This document shows positions 1-8,264 of a stretch of 64,000 nucleotides of DNA, piece by piece; within the stretch, counting starts at the first letter, position 1; every line of letters begins with the position of its first letter. Below the pieces are notes generated by a model. That model worked only from the letters and a program-made list of their open reading frames with translations. It was not told where the DNA came from and did no database searches. The position numbers and the translations under genes are program-made. This DNA comes from Terriglobus roseus (GTDB taxonomy: Bacteria; Acidobacteriota; Terriglobia; Terriglobales; Acidobacteriaceae). The stretch spans positions 930,001 through 994,000 of the forward strand of contig NZ_LT629690.1 of assembly GCF_900102185.1 (NCBI RefSeq), read 5' to 3'.

Positions 1-1424
1 GCGAGTGCTTCGGACAGATTGACGATTGTGCCCGTGTCACCGAAGCCGCCGCCATCAAGTATGTTGCCGAACACCGGAGTGCGCGTGCCTGGCGTGTTGG
101 AGTAGCTCGTACGAACAAACGCCTGGTCCTTCTGTGAAGCGTTGTAGTCCATACGGATGTCGAACTGCGTGGTGTTATCCACCGCGTTTCGGTTGCTGAA
201 GAAGTTGTTGCTGATCAGACCATTCACGCTCTGATTGGGAGCCGGATACATCTTGAGGATGTTCAGAGCGGTCTGGTTGATCTGACCTGGGCATAGGACG
301 TTGAGCTTGCCATTGCATGAAAGTGGAGTGGCAATGTTGCCGGAGTTGGGTTGTACAAGCTGCACGGGTGTGGCGCCGGTCAGGTTTGTGTTCAGTAGTT
401 CCGAGAAATCGCCTTGCCGCATCAGCGCTGTCGGAACAGTGTAGTTTCCGCTCTCGCCAAAGATGATGCGGTTCGCTTCAGCATCGCCGAAGAGGAAGAG
501 TTTGTCTTTGATGATGGGAAAGCCAATCGTTCCGCCAAACTGGTTCTGGCGATACTTCGGAACAACGCGATTGCCGAAGGATGCCCATTCGTGAATATCG
601 AACGCATCGTTACGGATGTATTCCCATGCGGAACCGTGAATGCGATTGGTGCCTGACTTCACAGATACGTTGATGACTGCACCCGCAGAGTGTCCATATT
701 CGGCACTGTAGGAGCCAGTCTGAACCTTGAACTCTGCCAGTGCTTCCGGTGGCGGCTTCACGCTGTAAGACGCACCGTTGAAGAAGTCCACCACGTTGAC
801 GTTGTTATCGACGCCATCAAGCAGGAAGTTGTTTTGCTCAGAACGCATGCCGTTGGCAGAGAAGTCACCCTTACCAGAACCACGCGAACCGTTGCCCGGC
901 GCGATACCTGCGGAAAGCTGCGCGATGAAGACGTAATTGCGACCATTCAGCGGCGTGTCCACGATGGTTTGTGCATCCACAACCTGGCCCGTCGAACCGT
1001 CTTCGGTCTGCAGTAGTGGAGCTTCGGTGGTTACCTGAACGGTCTCCTCGGAGCCAATCGCAAGGCCAATGTTCACACCGGTACGTTCGCCCACGTGAAG
1101 TTGCACATTGTCCTGCTGCTTTGTGATGAAGCCGGGGGCAGCCACCTTCACGCTATAGCGTCCGATCTTCAAAGGCGAGAAGGTGTAAATGCCTCCCGCG
1201 TCGGTCTTATCGGATTCGGTAAATCCCGTGTCCACGTTTGTGACGGTGACAGAGGCGTTGGGCACGACTGCGCCCGACGGATCGGTCACTGTTCCGGTGA
1301 TCGTGCCCTGATCCACTTGGGCATGAAGTGGGGGAATCGTGAGAAGTAGTGCTACTAGAAAAACAGCCCATATCCATTGCCTGTTTCCGCAATGGGTTTC
1401 TAAATAATCCCTGCTTGCTTTCAT
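1..1424 (-). CDS. TonB-dependent receptor, Oar-like, N-terminal part (runs off the window)
   Basis: The minus-strand frame is open from the ATG at 1424 to the window edge, about 474 residues. It begins with a signal peptide (hydrophobic stretch ending PPLHAQ), then a carboxypeptidase-regulatory-like domain (TGTVTDPSGAVVPNASV, about residues 45-120) and a plug-like region containing NGRNY and GVDNNVNVVDF. This order is typical of the large Oar-like outer-membrane receptors abundant in Acidobacteriota, which are thought to import oligomers or bind surface ligands. The barrel and C-terminus lie outside the window. It follows a LacI-symporter-beta-galactosidase set on the same strand but is separated from it by a terminator and has its own promoter and repeated operator-like sites. 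A role in importing the galactoside or oligosaccharide handled by those genes is inferred. Confidence 0.85.
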   Translation of the reverse strand, partial: MKASRDYLETHCGNRQWIWAVFLVALLLTIPPLHAQVDQGTITGTVTDPSGAVVPNASVTVTNVDTGFTESDKTDAGGIYTFSPLKIGRYSVKVAAPGFITKQQDNVQLHVGERTGVNIGLAIGSEETVQVTTEAPLLQTEDGSTGQVVDAQTIVDTPLNGRNYVFIAQLSAGIAPGNGSRGSGKGDFSANGMRSEQNNFLLDGVDNNVNVVDFFNGASYSVKPPPEALAEFKVQTGSYSAEYGHSAGAVINVSVKSGTNRIHGSAWEYIRNDAFDIHEWASFGNRVVPKYRQNQFGGTIGFPIIKDKLFLFGDAEANRIIFGESGNYTVPTALMRQGDFSELLNTNLTGATPVQLVQPNSGNIATPLSCNGKLNVLCPGQINQTALNILKMYPAPNQSVNGLISNNFFSNRNAVDNTTQFDIRMDYNASQKDQAFVRTSYSNTPGTRTPVFGNILDGGGFGDTGTIVNLSEAL

Positions 1425-1464
1425 GCAAATTGACCTCAAACGGTAAGAGGAACAAGAAGTGATG

Positions 1465-1520
1465 CAGAGCCTCTGAATTCGTATACAAAAGGGCAGCTCA
1501 GAGCCTCTGAATTCGTATAC
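1465..1520. repeat. Two 22-bp direct repeats, candidate operators
   Basis: Identical 22-bp copies at 1465-1486 and 1499-1520 repeat with a 34-bp period, about three helical turns. Each contains the palindromes GTATAC and GAATTC (GTATACGAATTC on the minus strand) followed by an imperfect dyad CAGAGGCTCTG. They lie between the predicted promoter and the receptor start codon, as expected for a repressor. A related site precedes the GH35 gene at 3602-3615. Confidence 0.6.
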
Positions 1521-1536
1521 ATCTACGTGGCCAGAG

Positions 1537-1566
1537 AAACTACTCAGCCGAACGATACAGTGTCAA
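1537..1566 (-). promoter_or_regulatory. Candidate sigma-70 promoter for the receptor gene
   Basis: On the minus strand a TTGACA box (1566-1561) and TAGTTT (1542-1537) are separated by 18 bp. A start near 1530 would place both 22-bp repeats within the first 65 transcribed bases. This is a sequence match only. Confidence 0.4.
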
Positions 1567-1646
1567 GTACATTATTTTGAGTCGTCTCAAAGGCTGAATG
1601 TGGGCTGTTGGCCTCTGTCAGGCAGGCGACTGTGCGTACACGACCA

Positions 1647-1690
1647 GCAAAAAACGGGGCGCACCCGAAAATGGGGTGCGCCGCTAAGTT
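1647..1690 (-). terminator. Rho-independent terminator after the GH35 gene
   Basis: Perfect 9-bp arms (GGCGCACCC at 1658-1666, GGGTGCGCC at 1674-1682) around a 7-nt loop. On the minus strand the stem is followed by C-C-C-G and then six Ts. It lies just past the GH35 stop and separates that transcript from the receptor gene. Confidence 0.8.
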
Positions 1691-1711
1691 TTTTACTGTT
1701 TTCAGGTCGGT

Positions 1712-3577
1712 TTATTGCGACTCACGGCTATGCGTTACGGAGCCGTACACAGGGTCTTGAACCGTGGTCAGCGATTCGTGTTGGCTATCGCCCTCAAGGT
1801 CAAACCAGGTGATGCGATTCGCTCCTGTGTGTAGCCATGGGGCCGGCGTATACAGGGTGAATTGCGGACCAATTGACCAGAAGCGACCCTGGTTGTGGGT
1901 GCCTAGCCAGAGTTGTCCTTTGTGAAGTCCACGCGTGTCGAGGAATGTATCCGCAGGGCGGTCAACCGTCATAGCGGTTCGAAAGAAGCAGGGACCAATG
2001 CAAGCGCTAGAGCGGAATTGCAGGTGTGAGAGATCCTGCATGGGAAGCGAGAACATCTCCCACTTCTTCACTTCTGTATCGCCTAGCAGCACCTTTCCCG
2101 TGATTCCAGTGCGTTCTGTCAGGATGGCGTGTGAGTAGTTGACGCGGCCTGTGTTCTCGACAAGAATGTAGAGCGCTGCGCCATCACGAATGCCTGAAGG
2201 CAATGTCACGGTGGACTGATCCAGTCTGCGGTCGAGAGTGCCGACCTGCTTTCGATCGACATAGACCACGGCGTAGTCATGAAGGCCGCTGATGGTGAGC
2301 GTACCTTTGGCGTGTGCAGGCAATGTGGAACGATAAAGCACGTAGCCGAAGTTCTGATCCAGATCTTCGAAAGTGAGTGGCGTTTCAGAATGTACGGGCT
2401 GAGGCAGATTGTCCCAGAGAGACGCCGATTCCTTTACTGCAGCGATCGGGAAGACACGACGTCCCGAACCTTTCGGCACTGGCATTGGCTTCGTGTGCGT
2501 TGCAGTCGCAATGGCTTGTTGCAGCAACGCGTACTTGTAACGAGGCGAGCCAGATTCATCCAGCGGCGCGTCGTAGTCGTAGCTGGTTGTATCCGGATGG
2601 TAGTCCTTTCCGGTGTGAGAATCTGCGCCGTTCATCCATCCAAAACTGCTGCCGCCATGGAACATGTACATGGAGACGGAGTAACCGTGCTCCAGCATCC
2701 ACTGAAACTCCTGCGCCTCCTTGCGTCCGTCAGTTTCGTGATGTTCTTCGCCCCATTTATCGAACCATCCGGCCCAGTATTCACCCACCATGCGCGGTCC
2801 GTTAGGGCGATATTTCTCCAGCATTGCGGTGGAGGCGGCTGCGTTACCCGAGCCGAAGTTCACAGCGGCGGGAAGATCTGGAAGCGACCCTTTTGCAAGG
2901 TCTGAAGCTTGATTCGATGTGAACATGAGGCCATCGCCAAGCCCTGCACTCACCATGTCATCCTTCACTTGCCGTAAATAGTTCAGGTCGTCTCCGAAGG
3001 CTCCATATTCGTTTTCGACCTGGATGGCGATGATGGGGCCGCCGTTCTTCAGCAGGAGTGGCTTCACTTCGGTAGCCAATCGCTTAAACCAACGCCGCAC
3101 GGCCGCATGGTATGCGGGATTTGTGGATCGCAAAATAAGCGAGCGGTCTTTCAGAAGCCAGGAGGGATAGCCGCCAAGTTCCCACTCAGCGCAGACGTAT
3201 GGTCCGGGACGCAGGATCACATTCAAGCCTTCGGCCTGCGCTGCACGGAGAAACGCTGCGAGGTCATTCTGCCCGCTGAAATCGTAGACTCCGGGATGCG
3301 GTTCATGCAGGTTCCAGAAGGCATATGTGGTGATAGTGTTCAGCCCCATGGCCTTTGCTTTTCGTAGCCGATCGCGCCAGTATTCACGGGGAATACGCGG
3401 ATAATGCATCTCGCCTGAAATGACCTGGTAAGGCTTACCGTCCATCAGAAAGTCTCGCCCGGAGACAGTGAAGGTATGAGCCGGCGCACGTTGCGCCTGA
3501 ACATGTTGTGAAAGAGCTGGGAAGAAAACTAATGCACATACAGCAAAGGCAGAAACGCGGAGAACAGGCAAAGTCAT
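1712..3577 (-). CDS. Secreted beta-galactosidase, glycoside hydrolase family 35
   Basis: A 621-residue protein with an N-terminal signal peptide (cleavage near HVQA-QR). The GH35 TIM barrel is clear: SGEMHYPRIP near residue 55, RPGPYVCAEWELGGYP near 123, the acid/base segment IQVENEYG (Glu190) and the nucleophile segment MVGEYWAGW (Glu266). Beta-sandwich and jelly-roll-like domains follow, as in other bacterial GH35 enzymes of 580-650 residues. It should release terminal beta-galactose from oligosaccharides or plant galactans in the periplasm or outside the cell. It lies 94 bp after the symporter gene on the same strand, and a GTATAC-type site lies about 25 bp before its ATG, so it may be controlled together with the receptor gene. 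The exact substrate cannot be read from sequence. Confidence 0.93.
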   Translation of the reverse strand: MTLPVLRVSAFAVCALVFFPALSQHVQAQRAPAHTFTVSGRDFLMDGKPYQVISGEMHYPRIPREYWRDRLRKAKAMGLNTITTYAFWNLHEPHPGVYDFSGQNDLAAFLRAAQAEGLNVILRPGPYVCAEWELGGYPSWLLKDRSLILRSTNPAYHAAVRRWFKRLATEVKPLLLKNGGPIIAIQVENEYGAFGDDLNYLRQVKDDMVSAGLGDGLMFTSNQASDLAKGSLPDLPAAVNFGSGNAAASTAMLEKYRPNGPRMVGEYWAGWFDKWGEEHHETDGRKEAQEFQWMLEHGYSVSMYMFHGGSSFGWMNGADSHTGKDYHPDTTSYDYDAPLDESGSPRYKYALLQQAIATATHTKPMPVPKGSGRRVFPIAAVKESASLWDNLPQPVHSETPLTFEDLDQNFGYVLYRSTLPAHAKGTLTISGLHDYAVVYVDRKQVGTLDRRLDQSTVTLPSGIRDGAALYILVENTGRVNYSHAILTERTGITGKVLLGDTEVKKWEMFSLPMQDLSHLQFRSSACIGPCFFRTAMTVDRPADTFLDTRGLHKGQLWLGTHNQGRFWSIGPQFTLYTPAPWLHTGANRITWFDLEGDSQHESLTTVQDPVYGSVTHSRESQ

Positions 3578-3601
3578 TGGAATACCCGTAAATTGTGAAG
3601 A

Positions 3602-3615
3602 TTGTATACGGATTC
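3602..3615. promoter_or_regulatory. GTATAC-type operator-like site before the GH35 gene
   Basis: TGTATACGGATTCA matches 13 of 14 bases of TGTATACGAATTCA found twice before the receptor gene. It lies between the symporter and GH35 genes. The orientation is opposite relative to the controlled gene, but the core is palindromic. Confidence 0.4.
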
Positions 3616-3671
3616 ATCATTTGCGGTCCGACCAGTGATATCAGGGTGCGTGTATCGGCGCCCTCAGGCTG

Positions 3672-5243
3672 CTAGAACCACCGCACGTTGAACCAAACGC
3701 ATGCGATAAGTAACAGCGCGGCCAGCAGCACAAGATATGCATTCGTGCGGGAAACAGTCACGGTGTTCCATTGAAGACGGCCAGCCGCAGCAACATGTTC
3801 TCGTGGGCTCATAAGCCATGCGGCAATTGCTGCGATCGTGAAGGCATAGACTGCGGAATGGAAATTGGCCGTCATTGTGCTGCCGTAGTGCAGCCATTCG
3901 CGCGAGACGAGCACAGAATGTGCGAACGAAAAGCTGGAACCCAGGAGAAAACCAAGGATGGCTCCACGTTCGTTTGTTCTACGCGTCAACATTCCCAGCA
4001 GAAATACTGCCCAGAAGGGTGCGGCGAACACGGAGAAGATCAACTGGATGTGTTCCATGAGGTCACGGAAGAGAAAATTCAGATACGAAGCCGACAAGCT
4101 CAGCAGCGTCGCAGCCAGAACTGCGAAGTGTCCCATACGGAGATAGTGGCGATCGTCACGGTTCTTGCAGATCGTGGTGCGATAGATGTCTTCCGTCCAA
4201 AGTGCAGCGAAAGCCGAGACGTTGGATGCGAGACTCGACATGAGACTTGCAGCAAGCGCAGTTAACCCCAGCCCTTGCAGCCATGGTGAATAGAGAACCG
4301 TCATCATCCGTGGCAGAGTGCGGTCATAGTGTTCCGCGGTTTGTGGCAGAACATGCAGGGCTGCGAGACCCGGAACAACGACCAACAACGAGAAGAACAG
4401 CTTGCCGAATCCAGCCCATAGGGGAACCTGTCGGGCGTCGTTCTCAGTCCGAGCGGCGAAGGCACGCTGCATCATGACAAAGTCCGTGCACCAGTAGCCA
4501 AAACCGAGTACGAAACCCAGACCTGCCACCACGCCGAAACCGTCCATGCGTGCTTGCGGTGCGAAGGCTTGCATACCGTGCCACAGGTGCAGGTTTTGCG
4601 ACACATCGGATGGCCCAGGAAGGTGCAGAAAGTGAAAGCTGCGCAGGGCGAGTGGTAGCAGACCCGCCACGATCACAAAGAACTGGAAGAGCTCGTTGTA
4701 GATGGTGGCCCGTATGCCGCCGAGGAAGACATAGACGATTACGATGGATGCGCAGCAGAGAATGCCCCATTCAAACGTTATGCCAACCGTGACGGTAAGT
4801 ACCTGTGCCATGGCATACAGGCTGATACCAGACAGCAGAAGCATGATGCATGCGGTGACACATGCGTTCAGCAGTCGCATGCGTGGCCCGTATCGCACCA
4901 TCTGATATTCCGGGACGCTGGTGATGCCGTTGTGCAGATAGACCGGCATCATCCATAACGAAAGGAAGATCATGCCGGGGATGGCACCGATTAGATAGAA
5001 GTGAAACGCAAGCGCGCCGTAATGCGCAGCCATGGCGCTGAGGCCGACAATCTCCAGCGCACCGCAATTGGAAGCGAGATAGGCGATGATGACAATGGGC
5101 AATGGCAGAGCGTGCGAGGCATTCAGGTATTCGCCGGCCGTGGTGAATCGCCTGCGCGACTTCCAGCCGATCAGCATGGTGATGAGGCCGTATACGGGCA
5201 GAAACCAGATGCCTAAACCAAAGCGGGAAATTCCGGTGATCAT
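3672..5243 (-). CDS. Sodium:solute symporter (SSS family)
   Basis: A 523-residue integral membrane protein with about 13-14 hydrophobic segments. The second helix carries the family-typical RRFTTAGEYLNASHALP loop followed by an unwound-helix region (IIAYLASNCGALEIVGLS). The length and the SSS-like pattern suggest Na+-coupled uptake of a sugar or similar solute across the inner membrane. The start codon overlaps the stop of the LacI-family gene (ATGA, 5240-5243), so the two are translationally coupled. Position between a LacI regulator and a beta-galactosidase suggests import of the released sugar. A sugar substrate is inferred from context; SSS members also carry amino acids and organic acids. 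Confidence 0.85.
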   Translation of the reverse strand: MITGISRFGLGIWFLPVYGLITMLIGWKSRRRFTTAGEYLNASHALPLPIVIIAYLASNCGALEIVGLSAMAAHYGALAFHFYLIGAIPGMIFLSLWMMPVYLHNGITSVPEYQMVRYGPRMRLLNACVTACIMLLLSGISLYAMAQVLTVTVGITFEWGILCCASIVIVYVFLGGIRATIYNELFQFFVIVAGLLPLALRSFHFLHLPGPSDVSQNLHLWHGMQAFAPQARMDGFGVVAGLGFVLGFGYWCTDFVMMQRAFAARTENDARQVPLWAGFGKLFFSLLVVVPGLAALHVLPQTAEHYDRTLPRMMTVLYSPWLQGLGLTALAASLMSSLASNVSAFAALWTEDIYRTTICKNRDDRHYLRMGHFAVLAATLLSLSASYLNFLFRDLMEHIQLIFSVFAAPFWAVFLLGMLTRRTNERGAILGFLLGSSFSFAHSVLVSREWLHYGSTMTANFHSAVYAFTIAAIAAWLMSPREHVAAAGRLQWNTVTVSRTNAYLVLLAALLLIACVWFNVRWF

Positions 5244-6274
5244 GATTTCCGGCGCGATGTTTTGCTGGTCCGCTCTCTGCGCCGCGGTGCGCCCGTTGTC
5301 TCACGCACGATCAGTTCTGTTGGAACGGAAAGCTGGACGCCTTTGCTTTCAATATTGGCTTTTGAGAAATCGAGCGCCTCAAGGCAGACTCTCGCAAGTC
5401 GTTTGCGCGGTGTACGAATCGTCGATAACGGAGGCTGACAGACCTCAGTGAGAAGAATGTCATCGAGGCCGATGATGGAAAGATCGCGTGGAGCAGACAG
5501 GCCCAGTCTGTGTAATCCATGCGTGGCTCCCAGAGCTGTCAAATCGTTTGCTGTAAGGATTGCTGTGGGAGGCTCAGCTTCCTTCATCAAAGCGGTTACC
5601 TCACGTTCTCCACCGGAAACGCGGTAGTTTCCAAGGCGCATCAGCTCAGGATGCAAGGTTAGTCCTGCACCGCGAATGGCTAGTTTGAAGGCATTTGCAC
5701 GGACCTCTGAGGTGTGAGGACCCTTCATGCCACCGATGTAGCCGACGCGAGTGTGACCCAGTGATACCAGGTGGCGGACAGCTTCCGCGAACCCGAGTTC
5801 ATAGTCGATTGAGACATCGCTGCAGCCCACATGAACGGTTCTGCGATCCACCGTGGTTAGCGGAACACGTCGCCGCAGCAGCGGCTCGACAGACTGTGTA
5901 TCGAACTCGGAAGCCATCAGTACGGCGCCGTCAACTTGCCGCATGAGCATCCGGCGGATGGACTTCAGCAGCTTCTCCGCTGTCTGCGCGCTGGTAAGAA
6001 GAACTTCGTGATCAATCTCAACCAGCAAATCTTCAAATGCTCCGAAGAACTCCGCGAAGAAGGGATTCAGCATATCCGGGACGATGAGTCCGTAGGTTTT
6101 GCTGCGCCCATACTTCAGCGTGGTGGCACTTGGATTGGGGATGAACTGGACTTCTTCCAGCACCTTGCGGACACGTTGCGCGGTGTCTTCGCGGACGATC
6201 GTGGAGCCGTTGATAACGCGCGAAACCGTGGCACTTGAAACTCCCGCCCGCCGTGCGATCTCGCGCATGTTCAT
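5240..6274 (-). CDS. LacI-family transcriptional regulator
   Basis: The frame is open further upstream, but the start chosen is ATG at 6274 (MNMREIARRAGVSS), which puts the LacI helix-turn-helix (AGVSSATVSRVING) at the N-terminus and gives 344 residues, the normal size. ATG 6298 is an alternative. The hinge region (NPSATTLKYGRSKTYGLIVP) and periplasmic-binding-protein-like effector domain follow (MLNPFFAEF; LGHTRVGYIGG; AILTANDLTALGA). It is the first gene of the symporter/GH35 operon and probably a sugar-responsive repressor of it. The gene on the other strand begins close by, so the promoter must lie within 6275-6350 or inside the neighbour's 5' end. Confidence 0.9.
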   Translation of the reverse strand: MNMREIARRAGVSSATVSRVINGSTIVREDTAQRVRKVLEEVQFIPNPSATTLKYGRSKTYGLIVPDMLNPFFAEFFGAFEDLLVEIDHEVLLTSAQTAEKLLKSIRRMLMRQVDGAVLMASEFDTQSVEPLLRRRVPLTTVDRRTVHVGCSDVSIDYELGFAEAVRHLVSLGHTRVGYIGGMKGPHTSEVRANAFKLAIRGAGLTLHPELMRLGNYRVSGGEREVTALMKEAEPPTAILTANDLTALGATHGLHRLGLSAPRDLSIIGLDDILLTEVCQPPLSTIRTPRKRLARVCLEALDFSKANIESKGVQLSVPTELIVRETTGAPRRRERTSKTSRRKS

Positions 6275-6350
6275 ATGGCATCCACTATAACCGGACATGT
6301 TTGGAACCGATTTGCCCGTTGTGGCGGGTATCGGGACCGTGATAGGTTCT

Positions 6351-8249
6351 ATGCTCGTCTGCACATCACTGCTGCAATTTCTGATCGGCAGGCATTTCAG
6401 GACCAGGTGTGTTCCTTTGAGATTGCGCTTTTTGTGTTGCCTGATGTTGTCGTCCTTGGCGGTGGCCAAATGCCACGCGCAGGGAGGATCGTCCAGCGGA
6501 CCACCGGCTGCGCCTGTCTATGGCGAGGACCACAAACCCATCACGGAAAGCGGTTTCGTTAAGTCCGGCCCCGTTGTTTTTAAAGAAGATGCGGCGACCG
6601 CGGGCCTGACGAGTTGGCACCACACCATGGGAACACCGGAGAAGTCATTGATCCTGGAGACGACTGGTTCGGGTGTGGCGATGATCGACTATGACCGCGA
6701 TGGTTGGCTGGATCTCTACTTCGTAAACGGTTCCACGTGGGATGCGGAGAAGGGCAAGGCACGCGCGCCGCATGCCGCGCTGTTCCATAACAATCATGAC
6801 GGAACCTTCACGGATGTGACAGCAAAGGCTGGCGTTGCGAATGATCGTTGGGGCTTTGGTGTCGCCGTCGGCGACTACGACAATGATGGTTGGCCCGACC
6901 TTTACGTTTCGAACTACGGTAAGAATCGGCTGTATCACAACAACCATGATGGTACGTTCACTGACGTTGCGGATAAGGCAGGAGTCACGCTCGGCAACTG
7001 GTCCACTGGTGCCACCTTCGGTGACTACGATGGCGACGGACGGCTGGACCTGTTTGTGCCCGGTTATGTTCATTTCGATATGAATCATCTGCCGCTGTCG
7101 GGCACTGCTGAAGTGGGATTCCTGAACTGCTCGTTTCGCGGAACGCACACGATGTGCGGCCCGAAAGGGCTTCGCGGCGAGCCAGACCATCTGTTCCACA
7201 ACAATGGTGATGGCACGTTTACCGACGTAAGTGAAAAGGCTGGTGTCGCGGATAAGAAAGGGAATTACGGTTTCAGTTCCACGTTTGTTGACATGGATGG
7301 CGATGGCAAGCAGGATCTGCTTGTTACCGATGACTCATCGCCGAACTATCTGTATCGCAACAAAGGCGACGGCACATTTGAAGATGTCAGCCTGATCTCG
7401 GGCTTCGCGTTAAACCAACAGGGGCGCGATCAGGCCAACATGGGACTAGCGATTGGTGACTACCGCAACAATGGTTTGCTTGATCTATACACGGGTACTT
7501 TCTCTGACGATTACAAGCCGCTGTTTCGTAATGAAGGTGATTTGAACTTCTCTGAGATCACGCCGGAGATGGGACTTGCTGCGGCCACTTACCCTTTTCT
7601 AACTTGGGCGACCGGATTTATTGATTTCGATAACGATGGCTGGAAAGACATCTTCCTGGTCAATGGTCACGTATATCCGCAGGCGGATCATTCTGACTGG
7701 GGCACGTCGTTTCGACAAAGGCCGCTGTTGTTCCACAACACAAATCAGGGAACGAAGTTCATCATGATGCCGCCAGTTGTGGGGTCGGGACTTGCCGAAG
7801 TGATTCCGGGACGCGGTGCAGCGTTCGGCGATCTGTTTAACGACGGCAGGATTGATGTGGTGATTAACAATCTTGATCAGTCGCCATCATTGTTGCGAAA
7901 TGTCGATAACAATACGAATCACTGGGTGGGACTACAGCTTGTAGGTTCAGGGAAGTCACCGAAGGACGCTACGGGAACAACGGTTTATCTGACTACTGGA
8001 AGCTTGCGGCAGCGTGGGGATGTGCTGAGCGGCGGAAGCTATGAATCGAATAATGATCCCCGCATTCACTTCGGATTTGGCAGTGCGAACAGCGTTGACG
8101 GTTTGGAGATTCACTGGACTGATGGAAGTGTAACGAAGCTTAAGTTGCCAGCGGTCGATCGCTTTTACACCATTGAAGAAGGGCGTGGGATTGTTGCTGG
8201 AGTGTACGATTCTCCTGCGCCAGTGCAGGCTGTTTCGAAAAACAAATAG
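6351..8249 (+). CDS. Secreted CRTAC1-family protein (FG-GAP/VCBS repeats, ASPIC/UnbV C-terminus)
   Basis: A 632-residue protein from the ATG at 6351. The frame is also open from ATG 6297, but that would leave only 22 bp to the divergent LacI start. An export signal ends near KCHAQGG. At least seven Asp-rich calcium-binding-like repeats are visible (DYDRDGWLDLYF, DYDNDGWPDLYV, DYDGDGRLDLFV, DMDGDGKQDLLV, DFDNDGWKDIFL, DLFNDGRIDVVI), which should form a beta-propeller. The C-terminus has the ASPIC/UnbV pattern (NHWVGLQL, IHFGFG, GLEIHWTDG). The biochemical role of bacterial CRTAC1 proteins is poorly known. It lies 15 bp before the multiheme-TPR gene and is probably cotranscribed with it. Confidence 0.85.
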   Translation: MLVCTSLLQFLIGRHFRTRCVPLRLRFLCCLMLSSLAVAKCHAQGGSSSGPPAAPVYGEDHKPITESGFVKSGPVVFKEDAATAGLTSWHHTMGTPEKSLILETTGSGVAMIDYDRDGWLDLYFVNGSTWDAEKGKARAPHAALFHNNHDGTFTDVTAKAGVANDRWGFGVAVGDYDNDGWPDLYVSNYGKNRLYHNNHDGTFTDVADKAGVTLGNWSTGATFGDYDGDGRLDLFVPGYVHFDMNHLPLSGTAEVGFLNCSFRGTHTMCGPKGLRGEPDHLFHNNGDGTFTDVSEKAGVADKKGNYGFSSTFVDMDGDGKQDLLVTDDSSPNYLYRNKGDGTFEDVSLISGFALNQQGRDQANMGLAIGDYRNNGLLDLYTGTFSDDYKPLFRNEGDLNFSEITPEMGLAAATYPFLTWATGFIDFDNDGWKDIFLVNGHVYPQADHSDWGTSFRQRPLLFHNTNQGTKFIMMPPVVGSGLAEVIPGRGAAFGDLFNDGRIDVVINNLDQSPSLLRNVDNNTNHWVGLQLVGSGKSPKDATGTTVYLTTGSLRQRGDVLSGGSYESNNDPRIHFGFGSANSVDGLEIHWTDGSVTKLKLPAVDRFYTIEEGRGIVAGVYDSPAPVQAVSKNK

Positions 8250-8264
8250 ACGAACACTATCGCT

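Noticed and set aside
2279-2905. 208-residue plus-strand frame
   Set aside because: It is antisense to the conserved GH35 catalytic region and has no recognisable features.
6275-6350. LacI-type operator between the divergent LacI and CRTAC1 genes
   Set aside because: GGAACCGATTTG has a central CG but poor symmetry; not good enough to call.
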